Source: DASUPK01 sp963724665
GTDB taxonomy: Bacteria > Actinomycetota > Thermoleophilia > Solirubrobacterales > 70-9
NCBI GenBank assembly: GCA_963724665.1
Contig: CAVRVH010000012.1
Span: forward strand, 806,001 to 870,000
Direction: 5' to 3'
DNA length: 64,000 nt
Position 1 is the stretch's first letter, and each line of letters opens with the position of its first letter. Of this stretch, positions 10,611-21,575 are shown piece by piece. The position numbers and the translations under genes were made by a program. The notes beneath the pieces are model-generated. The model had not been told where the DNA came from. It made no database searches and saw only the letters and a program-made list of their open reading frames with translations.

Positions 10611-11011
10611 GAAGCGGTCGTCAGTCCGGCGGCTTCCAGGGCCTCGTCGCGGTCCATGTACTCCTCGGCGCGGGCGGCCCTGCCCTCGCGCATCGTGTAG
10701 AGATGGGCCAGCTCCATGTCGAGCGGGATTCCGCTTGCCGCCCCGCGCCCGACGAATCGGACCCAGAGGAGAACCTTGTCCCCGTTTGATCTGGCGTCCA
10801 ATACTTCGACCCTCAGGTCCGGATAGGCCTCCAACCAGCTGGCGAATTGTCGCCTGACCGCCTCGATCCCACGGTGCACGGCGGAATCTGGGTCCTCGCG
10901 GGCCGCGTGATATTCGGCGTCCTCATGCCAGAACCACAGCTCGGGCACCTTCTCGCCCGCGTTGAAGCGCGCGTACGCGTCGAGCACGATCTCGATGTTC
11001 TTCTCCGACAC
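10607..11011 (-). CDS. SnoaL-like (NTF2-fold) protein
   Basis: This 134-residue protein has the NTF2-like pattern of SnoaL-type polyketide cyclases and limonene-epoxide-hydrolase relatives: the opening NIEIVLDAYARFNAGE, then the aromatic WFWHEDAEYHA strand and GIEAVRRQFASWLEAYPDL. The natural reaction is unknown; most such single-domain proteins are uncharacterised. It starts at a GTG with a GATACT box 7 nt upstream, so it is probably leaderless. The promoter and start share a conserved block with two loci in the 57-58 kb region, marking it as a relative of the SnoaL genes of the repeat-rich island. Confidence 0.8.
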   Translation of the reverse strand: MSEKNIEIVLDAYARFNAGEKVPELWFWHEDAEYHAAREDPDSAVHRGIEAVRRQFASWLEAYPDLRVEVLDARSNGDKVLLWVRFVGRGAASGIPLDMELAHLYTMREGRAARAEEYMDRDEALEAAGLTTAS

Positions 11012-11044
11012 GCCCCGCAGTATCTCGCCGGGGAGCGTGGGTCG

Positions 11045-11716
11045 CTACGCGCCGGGCGCTTCGCTCCGAGGTGGAGCGGCCTGATCGCCGGGGTCGGCCT
11101 TGCGGCTCCGCGGCATCGTCCCCATGATCGCGTCCCAGAGCGGGGTGGAGACGCCGAAGCCGTAGCGGTGGTCCTGGAAGTGGTGGCGCATGTGATGGGT
11201 GCGCAGCCTCTTCCCGAACTTCGTCTTCGGCACGTGGTGATGGAGGTGGTAGTGCATGTAGTCGTAGGACAGATACCCCGTGATGAAGCCGGAGAATGCG
11301 GGGAAGGCGCTCGTCGATCCGAAGATCAGGACGTAGAGCCCGAGGAAGAGGGCGGCGAGCGGGATGCTGACCGCCGGTGGCATGACCAGCCGCATGGCGT
11401 CGTTGGGGTGGTCGTGGTGGACGCCGTGAATGATGAAGTGGAGGCGGTCGCCGCCGGGGAACTTCGGCTGCCAGTGGAAGACGAGGCGGTGCAGCCAGTA
11501 CTCGGTGAGCGTCCAGATTGCGATCCCGGCGAGGAAGAGGAGCGCGGTCACGCCGACGGAGAGGCCGCGGTCGATCCCGACCCAGATCCCACCGACCACG
11601 ACGGGGATGAAGACGATTGCCGGCACCGCCGGATGCACCCGCGAGAAGAAGTCGAGAAATCTGCTCTCGAACATCGGCGGGGAGTCGGCGAGCCGGGCTG
11701 TGCGCTCGTGTGCCAT
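11045..11716 (-). CDS. Fatty acid hydroxylase superfamily membrane protein
   Basis: Starting at ATG 11716, this is 223 residues with several hydrophobic segments and the clustered histidines of the di-iron fatty acid hydroxylase/sterol desaturase superfamily: HRLVFHW, HGVHHDHPND, HYHLHHH and HHMRHHFQDH. The pattern resembles fatty acid 2-hydroxylases, which hydroxylate membrane lipid acyl chains. I prefer this start to an ATG 11 codons upstream because a TAAGAT box sits 8 nt before it, which would place the upstream ATG within or before the promoter. There is no obvious operon partner. Confidence 0.85.
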   Translation of the reverse strand: MAHERTARLADSPPMFESRFLDFFSRVHPAVPAIVFIPVVVGGIWVGIDRGLSVGVTALLFLAGIAIWTLTEYWLHRLVFHWQPKFPGGDRLHFIIHGVHHDHPNDAMRLVMPPAVSIPLAALFLGLYVLIFGSTSAFPAFSGFITGYLSYDYMHYHLHHHVPKTKFGKRLRTHHMRHHFQDHRYGFGVSTPLWDAIMGTMPRSRKADPGDQAAPPRSEAPGA

Positions 11717-11846
11717 CGGCGCTGATCTTAGCGAGAGCGGATTAGGCACCTCGGGTTTTCGGTGCTAGCGGAACTCGTGACCAACCGGTGAAAAAAGAAG
11801 AGCGCCATTTGCGGAAACGCCCCTGACGGGAAGCCGTGCGAATGGC

Positions 11847-12125
11847 ATGATCAAGCCAAGTCGCGGGGTCATCTCCCGGGACGAAATCCGACGAGAGAAG
11901 GGGATGGGGCGAATCTTGGCCGAGAGTCGAGCGCGCAAGGCTGCGGTGACATGCGATGACTGCTTCTTCCGTTGTCGCGGCCTCTGCGCACTCGGGCTCG
12001 ACTCCCCGTGCCCCACCTTCAGGCCCAACACTCCCGAGGGCCTGGTTCCGCCCCGGCAGCCCGCGCTTCTCATGAGGGATAGGGCGAACCCCGCTCCCTC
12101 GCACGTCACCGTGCAAGCTGCATAG
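11847..12125 (+). CDS. Small cysteine-rich protein, unknown function
   Basis: A 92-residue open frame contains a compact cysteine motif: CDDCFFRCRGLCAL (about residues 36-49), then DSPCPTFRPNTPEG. Five cysteines in about 20 residues with a conserved-looking Pro/Phe frame suggest a zinc-binding knuckle rather than chance. The N-terminal third is basic (SRDEIRREKGMGRILAESRA) and could be helical. Open frames also exist on the other strand here but show no recognisable feature. I do not recognise the family; it stands alone between the hydroxylase-like gene and the MBL-fold gene. Confidence 0.5.
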   Translation: MIKPSRGVISRDEIRREKGMGRILAESRARKAAVTCDDCFFRCRGLCALGLDSPCPTFRPNTPEGLVPPRQPALLMRDRANPAPSHVTVQAA

Positions 12126-12175
12126 CCCAAGGCAAAACCCGGTTACAGTCCGGGCGGCGTCATGGGGCAGCAGTC

Positions 12176-12967
12176 TTGAAGATCACGGTGCTGGGCAAGT
12201 CGCCCTCGTGGCAGGACGCCGGTGGGGCCTGCAGCGGATATCTGATCCAGACCGGCGAGACGACGGTCCTGCTCGACTGCGGCAACGGTGTCTTCGGCAA
12301 GTTGCGGGAGCAGGTCGACTACACCGACGTCGACGCGGTGATCATCTCCCACCTGCACGCCGACCATTTCCTTGACCTGGTGCCGTTTTCGTACGCGCTG
12401 ATCTACGCGCCCAAACAGCAGCCGGTGCCGGTCCACATCTGGGAGGGCACCGATGATCCGGCTCACCCGAGACTGATCGCGCCTCCCGGTGCGGTAGAGA
12501 CGTTCCGCCGGGTGGTCGGGGCATGGGGCAACGACGACCTAATCGAGAGCGCCTTCCGGATAGAGGAATATTCGGCCGGCAACCGCGTCGAGGTCGGCGA
12601 TGTCTGGGCGAGCTTCCACCCGGTTCCCCACTTCGTCGAGACGTTCGCGGTCCGGATCGGCTCGGAGGGCAGCGGCGAGATCGCCTACAGCGCAGACACC
12701 CGGCCCGGCGAGGAGATCGTTGATGCCGCCCGCGGCGCCGACCTGCTGATCATCGAGGGAACGCTGCCGCGCCCGGAGCGCACCGGCGTGCGCGGCCACC
12801 TCACTCCCGAGGAGGCCGGGGAGCACGCCAAGCAGGCGGAGGCCAAGCGCGTGGTCATCACCCACATCTCCGATGAGATCGGGGACGAGTGGGCCCGTGA
12901 GCAGGGCGAGAAGGGCTTCGGTGGCCCGGTGGAGATCGCCCGCGAGGGCGCCGCTTATGAGGTGTGA
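12176..12967 (+). CDS. Metallo-beta-lactamase-fold hydrolase (RNase Z/phosphodiesterase-like)
   Basis: This 263-residue protein starts at TTG with MKITVLGKSPS, the usual opening strand of RNase Z-like and related MBL phosphodiesterases. The metal motif ISHLHADHFLDL (about residues 57-68) supplies the His and Asp ligands, and further ligands are expected in IAYSADTRPG and ITHISDE. The architecture fits phosphodiesterases and cyclic-nucleotide or tRNA 3'-end enzymes; choosing among them needs comparison. It ends 2 bp before a hairpin-forming element shared with the rplY leader and is followed by hsp20. Confidence 0.88.
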   Translation: MKITVLGKSPSWQDAGGACSGYLIQTGETTVLLDCGNGVFGKLREQVDYTDVDAVIISHLHADHFLDLVPFSYALIYAPKQQPVPVHIWEGTDDPAHPRLIAPPGAVETFRRVVGAWGNDDLIESAFRIEEYSAGNRVEVGDVWASFHPVPHFVETFAVRIGSEGSGEIAYSADTRPGEEIVDAARGADLLIIEGTLPRPERTGVRGHLTPEEAGEHAKQAEAKRVVITHISDEIGDEWAREQGEKGFGGPVEIAREGAAYEV

Positions 12968-12969
12968 CT

Positions 12970-13004
12970 GATGCGAGGGCGCGCCGCCAGGCGCGACCCG
13001 TTTA
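12970..13004 (+). repeat. Hairpin-forming element upstream of hsp20 (copy A)
   Basis: A 35-nt stretch whose ends (GATGCGAGGGCGCGC and GCGCGACCCGTTTA) recur at 62662-62694 before rplY. GGGCGCGCC and GGCGCGACCC pair as a hairpin with one bulged A and loop GCCA. In the other copy the stem loses one C-G pair and the loop changes. It lies between the MBL stop and the -10 box TACGCT (13013-13018) of hsp20. Confidence 0.6.
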
Positions 13005-13026
13005 ATGGTGGCTACGCTGTTTGACG

Positions 13027-13482
13027 ATGAGCAGCCAGCGCGACCCCTTCGCGGACTTCGCTCGGATGAGGCGGGAGATGGACGAGCTCCTCGGTGACTT
13101 CTGGGACCAGGCCGGCTACCGCCAGCGCCGCCAGGTCGCGGTCTTCGTTCCCCGGGTCGACGTCTACTACTGCGGTGAGGATGCACCACAGAAGGCGGTG
13201 GTCAAGGTCGAGCTGCCCGGCATCGAGCTCGAGGCCGTCAATCTTGAGGTGCGAGGCCGGACTCTGGTGATCAGCGGCGAGCGCCCGGTGCGCGACACGG
13301 AGGGCCGGACCTATCAGCAGGTCGAGCTCCCTTCGGGCCCGTTCCGGCGCGTCGTCGAGCTCTCGGTGGACGTCAACGCCGAGCACGCTCAGGCCACCTA
13401 CGAGGACGGCATCCTCCGGGTCGAGCTGCCGACGAGGCTGCCGCAGGCCGCCCGCCAGGTCCCCATTGAGCGCGCCGAGTAG
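13027..13482 (+). CDS. Hsp20/alpha-crystallin family small heat shock protein
   Basis: From ATG 13027 the product is 151 residues: a short N-terminal arm (FADFARMRREMDELLGDFW), then the alpha-crystallin domain with KVELPGIELEAVNLEVRGRT and YEDGILRVELP near the end. These ATP-independent chaperones hold unfolding proteins as oligomers. It is followed closely by the protease gene lon, whose start lies 31 nt after the stop, so a proteostasis pair is likely. A TTG two codons upstream is a possible alternative start, but the ATG lies 8 nt after a TACGCT box. Confidence 0.92.
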   Translation: MSSQRDPFADFARMRREMDELLGDFWDQAGYRQRRQVAVFVPRVDVYYCGEDAPQKAVVKVELPGIELEAVNLEVRGRTLVISGERPVRDTEGRTYQQVELPSGPFRRVVELSVDVNAEHAQATYEDGILRVELPTRLPQAARQVPIERAE

Positions 13483-13513
13483 CGGACCTCCGCACGGGGA
13501 GGAGGATCTGAGA

Positions 13514-15925
<2,412 letters not shown>

Positions 15926-15963
15926 TCTCCGTCTGCACCCTGGAAAACGATCTGAGGAGACCC

Positions 15964-16413
15964 ATGGGGGCACAAAGCAGAAGCGCGAAAGCCGGAGATG
16001 CAGCCCGGTCGGTCGCGTCCAATCCATACGTGCGACGGCTCATCGAGGATGACGAGCTGCGCGAGAACATCCGAGTGGCCTTCGAGGCCGCCAAGGGCGC
16101 GTACGCCCGGATGTCGAATGGGAAGGGGCCCGCGAAGGCCCTGATGGACGACAAGAAGGTTCAGCGTGATCTGCGGACGGCGGCAGAGTCGCTTCGGGAT
16201 GCTTCACAGCAGCTGCGCGGACGGAGCACCCGCCGCCGGTTTGGGCTTGGAAAGGCCCTGCTCGTGGGCATCCTCGGCGCGGCCCTGGTTCTCATCCTGA
16301 GCGAGGACGCGCGCAAGCTCGTCCTCGACAAGCTGTTCGGCGCGGAGGAGGAGTTCGAGTACACCTCGACCACCACCCCGGCTCCGGACACTGAGACCGT
16401 CCCCAGCGCCTGA
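15964..16413 (+). CDS. Small membrane protein, unknown function
   Basis: This 149-residue protein begins at an ATG with an AGGAGA ribosome site. The N-terminal two thirds are helical and charged (ENIRVAFEAAKGAYARM, VQRDLRTAAESLRDASQQL). A single membrane segment, ALLVGILGAALVLILSE, spans about residues 93-109. The C-terminal tail is acidic and Thr/Pro-rich. The topology suggests a membrane anchor with a cytosolic helical domain. I do not recognise a family with certainty. It follows lon by 38 nt and may be expressed with it; a hairpin after it probably ends the transcript. Confidence 0.7.
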   Translation: MGAQSRSAKAGDAARSVASNPYVRRLIEDDELRENIRVAFEAAKGAYARMSNGKGPAKALMDDKKVQRDLRTAAESLRDASQQLRGRSTRRRFGLGKALLVGILGAALVLILSEDARKLVLDKLFGAEEEFEYTSTTTPAPDTETVPSA

Positions 16414-16435
16414 CGAGCCGCACCACCGGTTTTCT

Positions 16436-16464
16436 CGAGGGCGTCCATTGACTGGGCGCCCTCG
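16436..16464 (+). terminator. Hairpin, probable transcription terminator
   Basis: CGAGGGCG and CGCCCTCG form a perfect 8-bp stem around a 13-nt loop, 23 nt after the membrane-protein stop, followed by TTCGTTGAAT. It lacks a long T run, as is common in high-GC actinobacteria. It sits just upstream of the next gene's -35 box. Confidence 0.5.
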
Positions 16465-16468
16465 TTCG

Positions 16469-16497
16469 TTGAATAGCGGAGTTGGCGCGACTAGTCT
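16469..16497 (+). promoter_or_regulatory. Sigma-70-type promoter for MBL-fold gene, leaderless
   Basis: TTGAAT, 17 bp, TAGTCT; the -10 box ends 8 nt before ATG 16506. This spacing places the transcript start at or near the start codon, and decides against a TTG start 8 codons further upstream. Confidence 0.55.
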
Positions 16498-16505
16498 GGG
16501 CGCCG

Positions 16506-17207
16506 ATGGCGAGCGTCCACGTTCTCGTACCGGCCCAGCGCTACGTCTTCGCCGTCTCGAACGGCGAGGCCGAGCCGGCCACGATCGCCAGCTCGGCGGA
16601 GGGGTTCGAGCGCTACAAGGAGCTGCAGCAGGGCGGGCGGACGACCGGGATGGTCGCCTTCCCCAACACGCTGCTGATCCGGGGCGATCGCGACTACCTG
16701 GTGGACCCCGGGCTGATCATGCAGGGCGCTCCCGTGATCGGGGCGATGACCGAGCTGGGCGTCGACCCAAACGACGTCAAGGACGTGATCCTCACCCACC
16801 TCCACTTCGACCACGCCGAGGGGCTCGCGGGCTGGCCGATGCGGCGCACCTACGTTCACCGGATCGAGACCGAGGCGCCCTACGCCCAGCTGGTCTCGGG
16901 CGTGATGGAGATGGCGAACCTCGAGATCCTCGACGGGGAGGAGGGGGAGATCGAGCCTGGCCTGCGGTGGATGCTCACGCCGGGACACTGCGACGGCCTG
17001 ATCTCGCTGCTCGTCGACACCGACGATGGCCTCGTGGTGATCGCCTCCGACTGCGTCGGGCCTCTGCCGGAATACTTCGAGCGGATGGACCTGCCCGAGG
17101 ATTTCGGGCCGGAGCGCGAGGAGCTGCTGCGCCAATGGAAGCGGATCCGGGACCTCGATCCCGCCGTGGTGATCCCCGGGCACAATCCGCCTGTGAAGCT
17201 GCGTTGA
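16506..17207 (+). CDS. Metallo-beta-lactamase-fold hydrolase
   Basis: From ATG 16506 the protein is 233 residues. The zinc-site motif is LTHLHFDHAEGL (about residues 97-108), with further ligands in MLTPGHCDGL, IASDCVG and the terminal VIPGHNPPV. The pattern resembles quorum-quenching lactonases and other broad MBL hydrolases; the substrate is not evident. It stands before a TetR gene and a double-hotdog thioesterase in the same direction, but gaps and separate promoter-like boxes suggest independent transcription. Confidence 0.85.
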   Translation: MASVHVLVPAQRYVFAVSNGEAEPATIASSAEGFERYKELQQGGRTTGMVAFPNTLLIRGDRDYLVDPGLIMQGAPVIGAMTELGVDPNDVKDVILTHLHFDHAEGLAGWPMRRTYVHRIETEAPYAQLVSGVMEMANLEILDGEEGEIEPGLRWMLTPGHCDGLISLLVDTDDGLVVIASDCVGPLPEYFERMDLPEDFGPEREELLRQWKRIRDLDPAVVIPGHNPPVKLR

Positions 17208-17246
17208 GCAAGCTGTCCAGCCAGCCAAAGTCCTAGAGTTCCGGCC

Positions 17247-17849
17247 GTGGAGGCCACCAAGACAAGGGAGCTGAGCGGAGAGAAGGCGCAGCGGATCGTC
17301 GAGGCGATGCGCTCGAGCGTCGCGCGCCGGGGGATCTCCGGCTCGACCTTCGAGCACGTCGCCCGCGAGGCCGGAGTCAGCCGTGGCCTGCTGCACTACT
17401 ACTTCGGCACCAAGGAGGCTCTGCTGGTCGAGGTCGTCCGGCGGGACACAGAGCACCGGATTGAACGTCTCGATGAGCCGCTTGGCAAGGCCGGGTCCGT
17501 CGACGAGCTGCTCGGTGTCCTCGTGGAGGACCTCGAGGACTCGATCCAGAACGATCCCGGCTTCTGGGTGCTCCTCTTCGACCTCTTCACCGCCGGCCGG
17601 CGGAACCCGGAGATCCAGCGCGAGGTGGGGGAGCTCTTCAACCGCACCCGCGGGCACGTCGCGGACATCCTTCGCGTCAAGCAGTCCGAGGGCGTCATCG
17701 CTCCCAGATTCGAGATCGACGCCGTCGTCGCGCTGCTCTTTGCGCTGGCGGACGGCATCGCGCTGCAGCTGCTCTCCGATCCCGAGCGCGATCACGCCGA
17801 CGTGATCGCCTCCGGGACCGAGGCGGCCCGCCATCTGCTGTCGGGCTAG
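17247..17849 (+). CDS. TetR/AcrR family transcriptional regulator
   Basis: This 200-residue protein starts at GTG, 7 nt after a TAGAGT box. The helix-turn-helix is VAREAGVSRGLLHYYFGTKE (about residues 38-57), the BetI-like variety. The C-terminal domain is helical and should bind an effector. The next gene, encoding a two-domain thioesterase-like protein, begins 7 nt after its stop, so the regulator probably controls its own operon, perhaps in response to an acyl-CoA or fatty acid. Confidence 0.9.
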   Translation: MEATKTRELSGEKAQRIVEAMRSSVARRGISGSTFEHVAREAGVSRGLLHYYFGTKEALLVEVVRRDTEHRIERLDEPLGKAGSVDELLGVLVEDLEDSIQNDPGFWVLLFDLFTAGRRNPEIQREVGELFNRTRGHVADILRVKQSEGVIAPRFEIDAVVALLFALADGIALQLLSDPERDHADVIASGTEAARHLLSG

Positions 17850-17855
17850 CGACCC

Positions 17856-18956
17856 GTGATCTGGCAGGAGCCCGCCAAGGGCGGATACCCGGACCGCTCT
17901 TTCCTGGGGCTGCCGGGAATCGAGCGCATGGGCGCCGGCAGGCGCGGGCTGATCCCGTACTCGCCGATGGGCTATCTGACTGAGCTCGAGATGACCTCGG
18001 GCTCGCGTGGGCACTCGAGCTTCTCGATGCCCGCATCTCCCTGGTTCGCGAACACCTCCGGTGTGATTTCGGCAGGCATGCTCGCTGTGATCGGCGATGC
18101 GGCGCTGGGTTCGGTGGTCCACTCCGACGTTGAGGCGGGACAGGGGATGACGACGGCCGAGCTCTCGATGTCCTTCCTGCGCCCGGTCGTGCCGGGGGAG
18201 GGGGCGACGGTCACAGGCTCGGGCCAGCTGATCCACCGAGGCCGCTCGATGGGGATCTCCGAAGCGTTCCTGTTCGACCACCACGACCAGCTGGTCTCGC
18301 ACGGGACGACACGCTGCACCATCTTCCCGCCGGTCGACCCGATCCCCGAGCCGCCAGACGTCACGGCGCCGCCCCTCGACCTGCCGCCGCCCGGCAGCGC
18401 CCCGGACGACCCCCTGCGCCAGCTGGTCGAGGGCGAGGTGCTGCCACAGGAGGAGTTCGAGCGCCGCAGTGGTCTGGAGATCATGCGAGCACTGGTCAGC
18501 GACGAGCTGCCCCGCCCCCCGATCCACCACCTCACCGGCCTCCGCGCGATCGAGGTTGGCGACGGAGAGGCGGTTGTCGTTCTGCCCTGCAGCAAATGGC
18601 TGTCGACGTCGGCCGGAACGATCCAGGGCGGCTTTACCGCCATGCTCGCCGAGAGTGCGATGACCGGCGCGGCATTCACCACCGCCGCGGCGGATACGGC
18701 AGTCGCGCCGCTCGACTTCAAGGTCAACTACCTACGTCCGGTCTTTCCCGACGGCAACGACCTGACGGCGCGGGCCCGAATCCTCCACCGGGGCCGGACC
18801 CTGGTGGTCGCCGCGGCGGAGATCACCAATGCCGAGGGCAAGCAGGTCGCGCTCGCCACCGGCTCGTCGATGTACCTGCCCGGCAGGCCCGCCAACCTGA
18901 TCGGCGTGGAACTGGGCTCGAGCTCGTCAGACCCCGAGGACGACCCCGGCGCATAG
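17856..18956 (+). CDS. Double-hotdog thioesterase (PaaI-like) family protein
   Basis: This 366-residue protein has two hotdog domains in tandem. The first (about residues 45-160) includes SGVISAGMLAVIGDAALG and LSMSFLRPVVPGEGATV; the second (about 235-345) includes GTIQGGFTAMLAESAMTGAA and LDFKVNYLRPVFPDGNDL. A proline-rich linker joins them. Single PaaI-type domains hydrolyse acyl-CoA thioesters and dimerise; the duplication makes a pseudo-dimer. It begins at GTG 7 nt after the TetR stop and is probably cotranscribed with that regulator. The substrate is not readable. Confidence 0.83.
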   Translation: MIWQEPAKGGYPDRSFLGLPGIERMGAGRRGLIPYSPMGYLTELEMTSGSRGHSSFSMPASPWFANTSGVISAGMLAVIGDAALGSVVHSDVEAGQGMTTAELSMSFLRPVVPGEGATVTGSGQLIHRGRSMGISEAFLFDHHDQLVSHGTTRCTIFPPVDPIPEPPDVTAPPLDLPPPGSAPDDPLRQLVEGEVLPQEEFERRSGLEIMRALVSDELPRPPIHHLTGLRAIEVGDGEAVVVLPCSKWLSTSAGTIQGGFTAMLAESAMTGAAFTTAAADTAVAPLDFKVNYLRPVFPDGNDLTARARILHRGRTLVVAAAEITNAEGKQVALATGSSMYLPGRPANLIGVELGSSSSDPEDDPGA

Positions 18957-18966
18957 GATCCGCCGG

Positions 18967-21066
18967 GTGAGCCTCCCGGGGAGATGGAGGCAGCTGGCGT
19001 CAGTTGTCTGTTTCGTGCTACTCGGCACGATCTGGGCGCCCACTGCCCACGCATCGTTGGCCCAGCAATCCCGAGCGCCGGTGCCGGAGAGCTCGCGCTG
19101 GAAGCACTACGTCATCGACCCGGGCAATGTCGTCTATCCGAAGGCGGTCTACGTGGTCGGAGCCCCGGCAAACGTCTCAAACCCCCGCGGACTGAAGGCC
19201 CCCGGCGGAGGCGCCACCACCATCACCTCGACCGGAGTGAACGAGAAGGGGGTCGGCTCCACGGCCCTGGTGCTCGATCTCGGGGTGAACGTCGGCGGCT
19301 ACGTCGAGATCGGGGTGAGGGGTTCCAACGGAACGCCGATCAGGCTCGGGTACTCCGAGTTTCTCGACTATCTCACCCCCAAGGGCGACACCAGCGGTGA
19401 CTTCTCGGGCGGCGTCAACGACGAGCCTGAGGGCCGAACGGACGTCTTTCAGACTGCGGCGCCGGCGCAGTTCCGCTCGCCCGGGATCCGCGGGGCCCAG
19501 CGCTACATCTCCCTGCAGCTCGAGGGTCCGGGGAGCGCCGCGATCGACTACGTCCGCGTGCGGACCGAGCACCTGCATCCGGATCCCGGCGGCTACAGCG
19601 GGTACTTCCTCTCGAGCGACCGGCGGCTCAACCGCATCTGGTACGCGAGCGCCTACACGATCGCGATGGACTCGTTCAAGGACCTCCGGCCCGGCTATGC
19701 GTTCACCCGGCCGGTGGTAACCGACGGCGCGAAGCGTGACCGCATGATCTGGGCGGGCGACACGGAGATGGAGAACCTGGTCGCCAACTACTCCCTACGG
19801 TCCGCGCCGGCTCTCCTTCGCCAGTCGCTCCTGGCATTCAGTTGCCTGCAATACGACGACGGCCAGCTCTCGCCCGCGGCTCAGATCGCTGTTCAGTGCC
19901 CGAGGGACCCTCCGACGCCCGTGGCCGATGCATCCCAGTTCCCGTCGACCGCCCTACCGGCGTCGGACTTCGGGGCGCTGCGGCTCCCGCAGTACACGGC
20001 AGCTTGGATCATCGCCCTCCGCGACTACTACCTGTTCACCGGTGACCGGGGATTCGCTCACCAGATGATGCCCGTGGTACGCCGCGCCCTGGCCTACTTC
20101 CTGGCCAACATGGATGGCGGCCTCTATCGAACGCCCGACAAGGACTCGACCATCAACTGGCATCCAAAGGACACGGCCGCCGGGGTAGACGCCTTCACGA
20201 ACGCCTCGCTCGACCGGGCGCTGGTGGCGGGCGCGGAGCTCGAGCAACGGGTCGGGCTGGGACGCCGCGCGGCAAGGCACTACCTCCAGGAAGCCGGGGT
20301 CATCCGGGGCGCAATGCTCACCCGGCTGTGGGACCCGGCTGCGGGTGCCTTCATCGGCAACACCGACGACCTGAGCCACAACCACACCCAGGACGCGCAG
20401 GTCGAATCCATCCTCGGTGGCATCACCAGCCCGACCCAGACGCGGCAGGCCCTCGGGTTCATCGACTCGCACCTGATGACGCCATTCGGCGTCGCCATCG
20501 GACAGCTCGATGACGATCCCTACATGGGCAGGTACATCTCCCCGTTCATCTCGTCGATCGAGTTGCTCGCCCGTCTCTCAGCCGGGGATACGAACAGCGC
20601 GCTGAACCTGATGCGGCGCACCTGGTGGCAGATGCTCTCGAGGGGGCCCGGCACGGTGTGGGAGAGCATGCGGCTCGACGGGGTGCCGAAGTCAGGAGGG
20701 ATCTCGCTGGCGCACGGGTGGGCGGGAGGCCCCGTTCCCGCGCTCTCCGGGTACGTCCTCGGCATCCGGCCGACCGCTCCCGGATACCGGCATTGGATCG
20801 TGGCGCCGCAGCCCGGCGACCTGCGCTTTGCCCAGGGACAGGCGCCGACCCCGCGCGGGCCGATCGCGTCGCGCTGGCGCCACCAGGGCGGCTCGTTCAA
20901 GCTCACCGTGGTGGCGCCGCGCGGCACCTCAGGTGTCGTAGAGGTGCCGCTGCTCGGGCACGCGCACACGATCGCCCGTGACGGCAAGGTCGTCCACGTG
21001 AAGCGCACGCGAGGCGTTGTGCGCTTTTCGAAGGTGAGCGGCCGGCACACATTCGTGGTCGGCTGA
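18967..21066 (+). CDS. Exported alpha-L-rhamnosidase-like glycoside hydrolase
   Basis: This 699-residue protein starts at GTG 18967, with TAGGAT 7 nt before it. A signal peptide (VVCFVLLGTIWAPTAHAS) is followed by a beta-sandwich (GVNVGGYVEIGVRG, YIDYVRV-like strands) and an (alpha/alpha)6 barrel with DGAKRDRMIWAGDTEMENL, the hallmark of GH78-type rhamnosidases. INWHPKD and GTVWESMRLDG are later barrel segments that may carry acidic catalytic residues. The C-terminal part is a beta domain. It likely trims rhamnosides from plant or microbial polysaccharide outside the cell. No transporter or sugar operon is adjacent. Confidence 0.82.
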   Translation: MSLPGRWRQLASVVCFVLLGTIWAPTAHASLAQQSRAPVPESSRWKHYVIDPGNVVYPKAVYVVGAPANVSNPRGLKAPGGGATTITSTGVNEKGVGSTALVLDLGVNVGGYVEIGVRGSNGTPIRLGYSEFLDYLTPKGDTSGDFSGGVNDEPEGRTDVFQTAAPAQFRSPGIRGAQRYISLQLEGPGSAAIDYVRVRTEHLHPDPGGYSGYFLSSDRRLNRIWYASAYTIAMDSFKDLRPGYAFTRPVVTDGAKRDRMIWAGDTEMENLVANYSLRSAPALLRQSLLAFSCLQYDDGQLSPAAQIAVQCPRDPPTPVADASQFPSTALPASDFGALRLPQYTAAWIIALRDYYLFTGDRGFAHQMMPVVRRALAYFLANMDGGLYRTPDKDSTINWHPKDTAAGVDAFTNASLDRALVAGAELEQRVGLGRRAARHYLQEAGVIRGAMLTRLWDPAAGAFIGNTDDLSHNHTQDAQVESILGGITSPTQTRQALGFIDSHLMTPFGVAIGQLDDDPYMGRYISPFISSIELLARLSAGDTNSALNLMRRTWWQMLSRGPGTVWESMRLDGVPKSGGISLAHGWAGGPVPALSGYVLGIRPTAPGYRHWIVAPQPGDLRFAQGQAPTPRGPIASRWRHQGGSFKLTVVAPRGTSGVVEVPLLGHAHTIARDGKVVHVKRTRGVVRFSKVSGRHTFVVG

Positions 21067-21089
21067 GCGGACGGCGGTAAAGTCGGGCC

Positions 21090-21566
21090 ATGGGCCTGTT
21101 TGGATTCCTGAGGAAGAAGGACGAGCGGGCGATCCCCGAGCCCGGGACTCCGGAGTTCGAGGCCGCCGTGCAGGGCACCGCGCTGCCGGACTCCAAGAGC
21201 GTCTCGATGGGGGACTCGGGGTGGAGCAGTCCCGACGCCAAGGTCGAGACGTCGAGCGAGACGATCGACCTGCGGGGGACAGGTGCGCGCGAGGAGATCG
21301 AGGAGGCGCTGCGCGAGTCCGGCATCGATCCCGACAAGAAGGGTCAGACGATCGATGCGTCGAGCGTGCCGGGCCTGCAGCAGAAGATCTCAGGGATCCT
21401 CGGCAAGATGATGCCGGTGCCGAACGCCGGCGGCTTCGGCGGCGGGATCTCACCCCCGAAGCAGGACCCTCTCGACCAGATCGCCCATCTGGAGCAGCAG
21501 CGCGAGGCCGGCAAGATCACGGACGCCGAATTCGAAGCGCAGAAGCGAAACCTGCTCGGCGAGTAG
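21090..21566 (+). CDS. SHOCT-domain protein
   Basis: This 158-residue cytosolic protein has an N-terminal region (MGLFGFLRKKDERAIPEPGT) without a recognised fold, an acidic middle, and a C-terminal SHOCT motif, QIAHLEQQREAGKITDAEFE (about residues 131-150), ending in KRNLLGE. SHOCT helices often mediate oligomerisation or act as a tail in diverse bacterial proteins. A TAAAGT box 6 nt before the ATG suggests a leaderless message. The function is unknown. Confidence 0.75.
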   Translation: MGLFGFLRKKDERAIPEPGTPEFEAAVQGTALPDSKSVSMGDSGWSSPDAKVETSSETIDLRGTGAREEIEEALRESGIDPDKKGQTIDASSVPGLQQKISGILGKMMPVPNAGGFGGGISPPKQDPLDQIAHLEQQREAGKITDAEFEAQKRNLLGE

Positions 21567-21575
21567 TCCGGCGCT

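Noticed and set aside
16491..18530. Very long open frames on the strand opposite clear genes (for example 16491-18530, 25967-28069, 30832-33477, 44396-46426)
   Set aside because: They lie antisense to genes with clear motifs, have no recognisable domains, and are expected by-products of high-GC codon usage.
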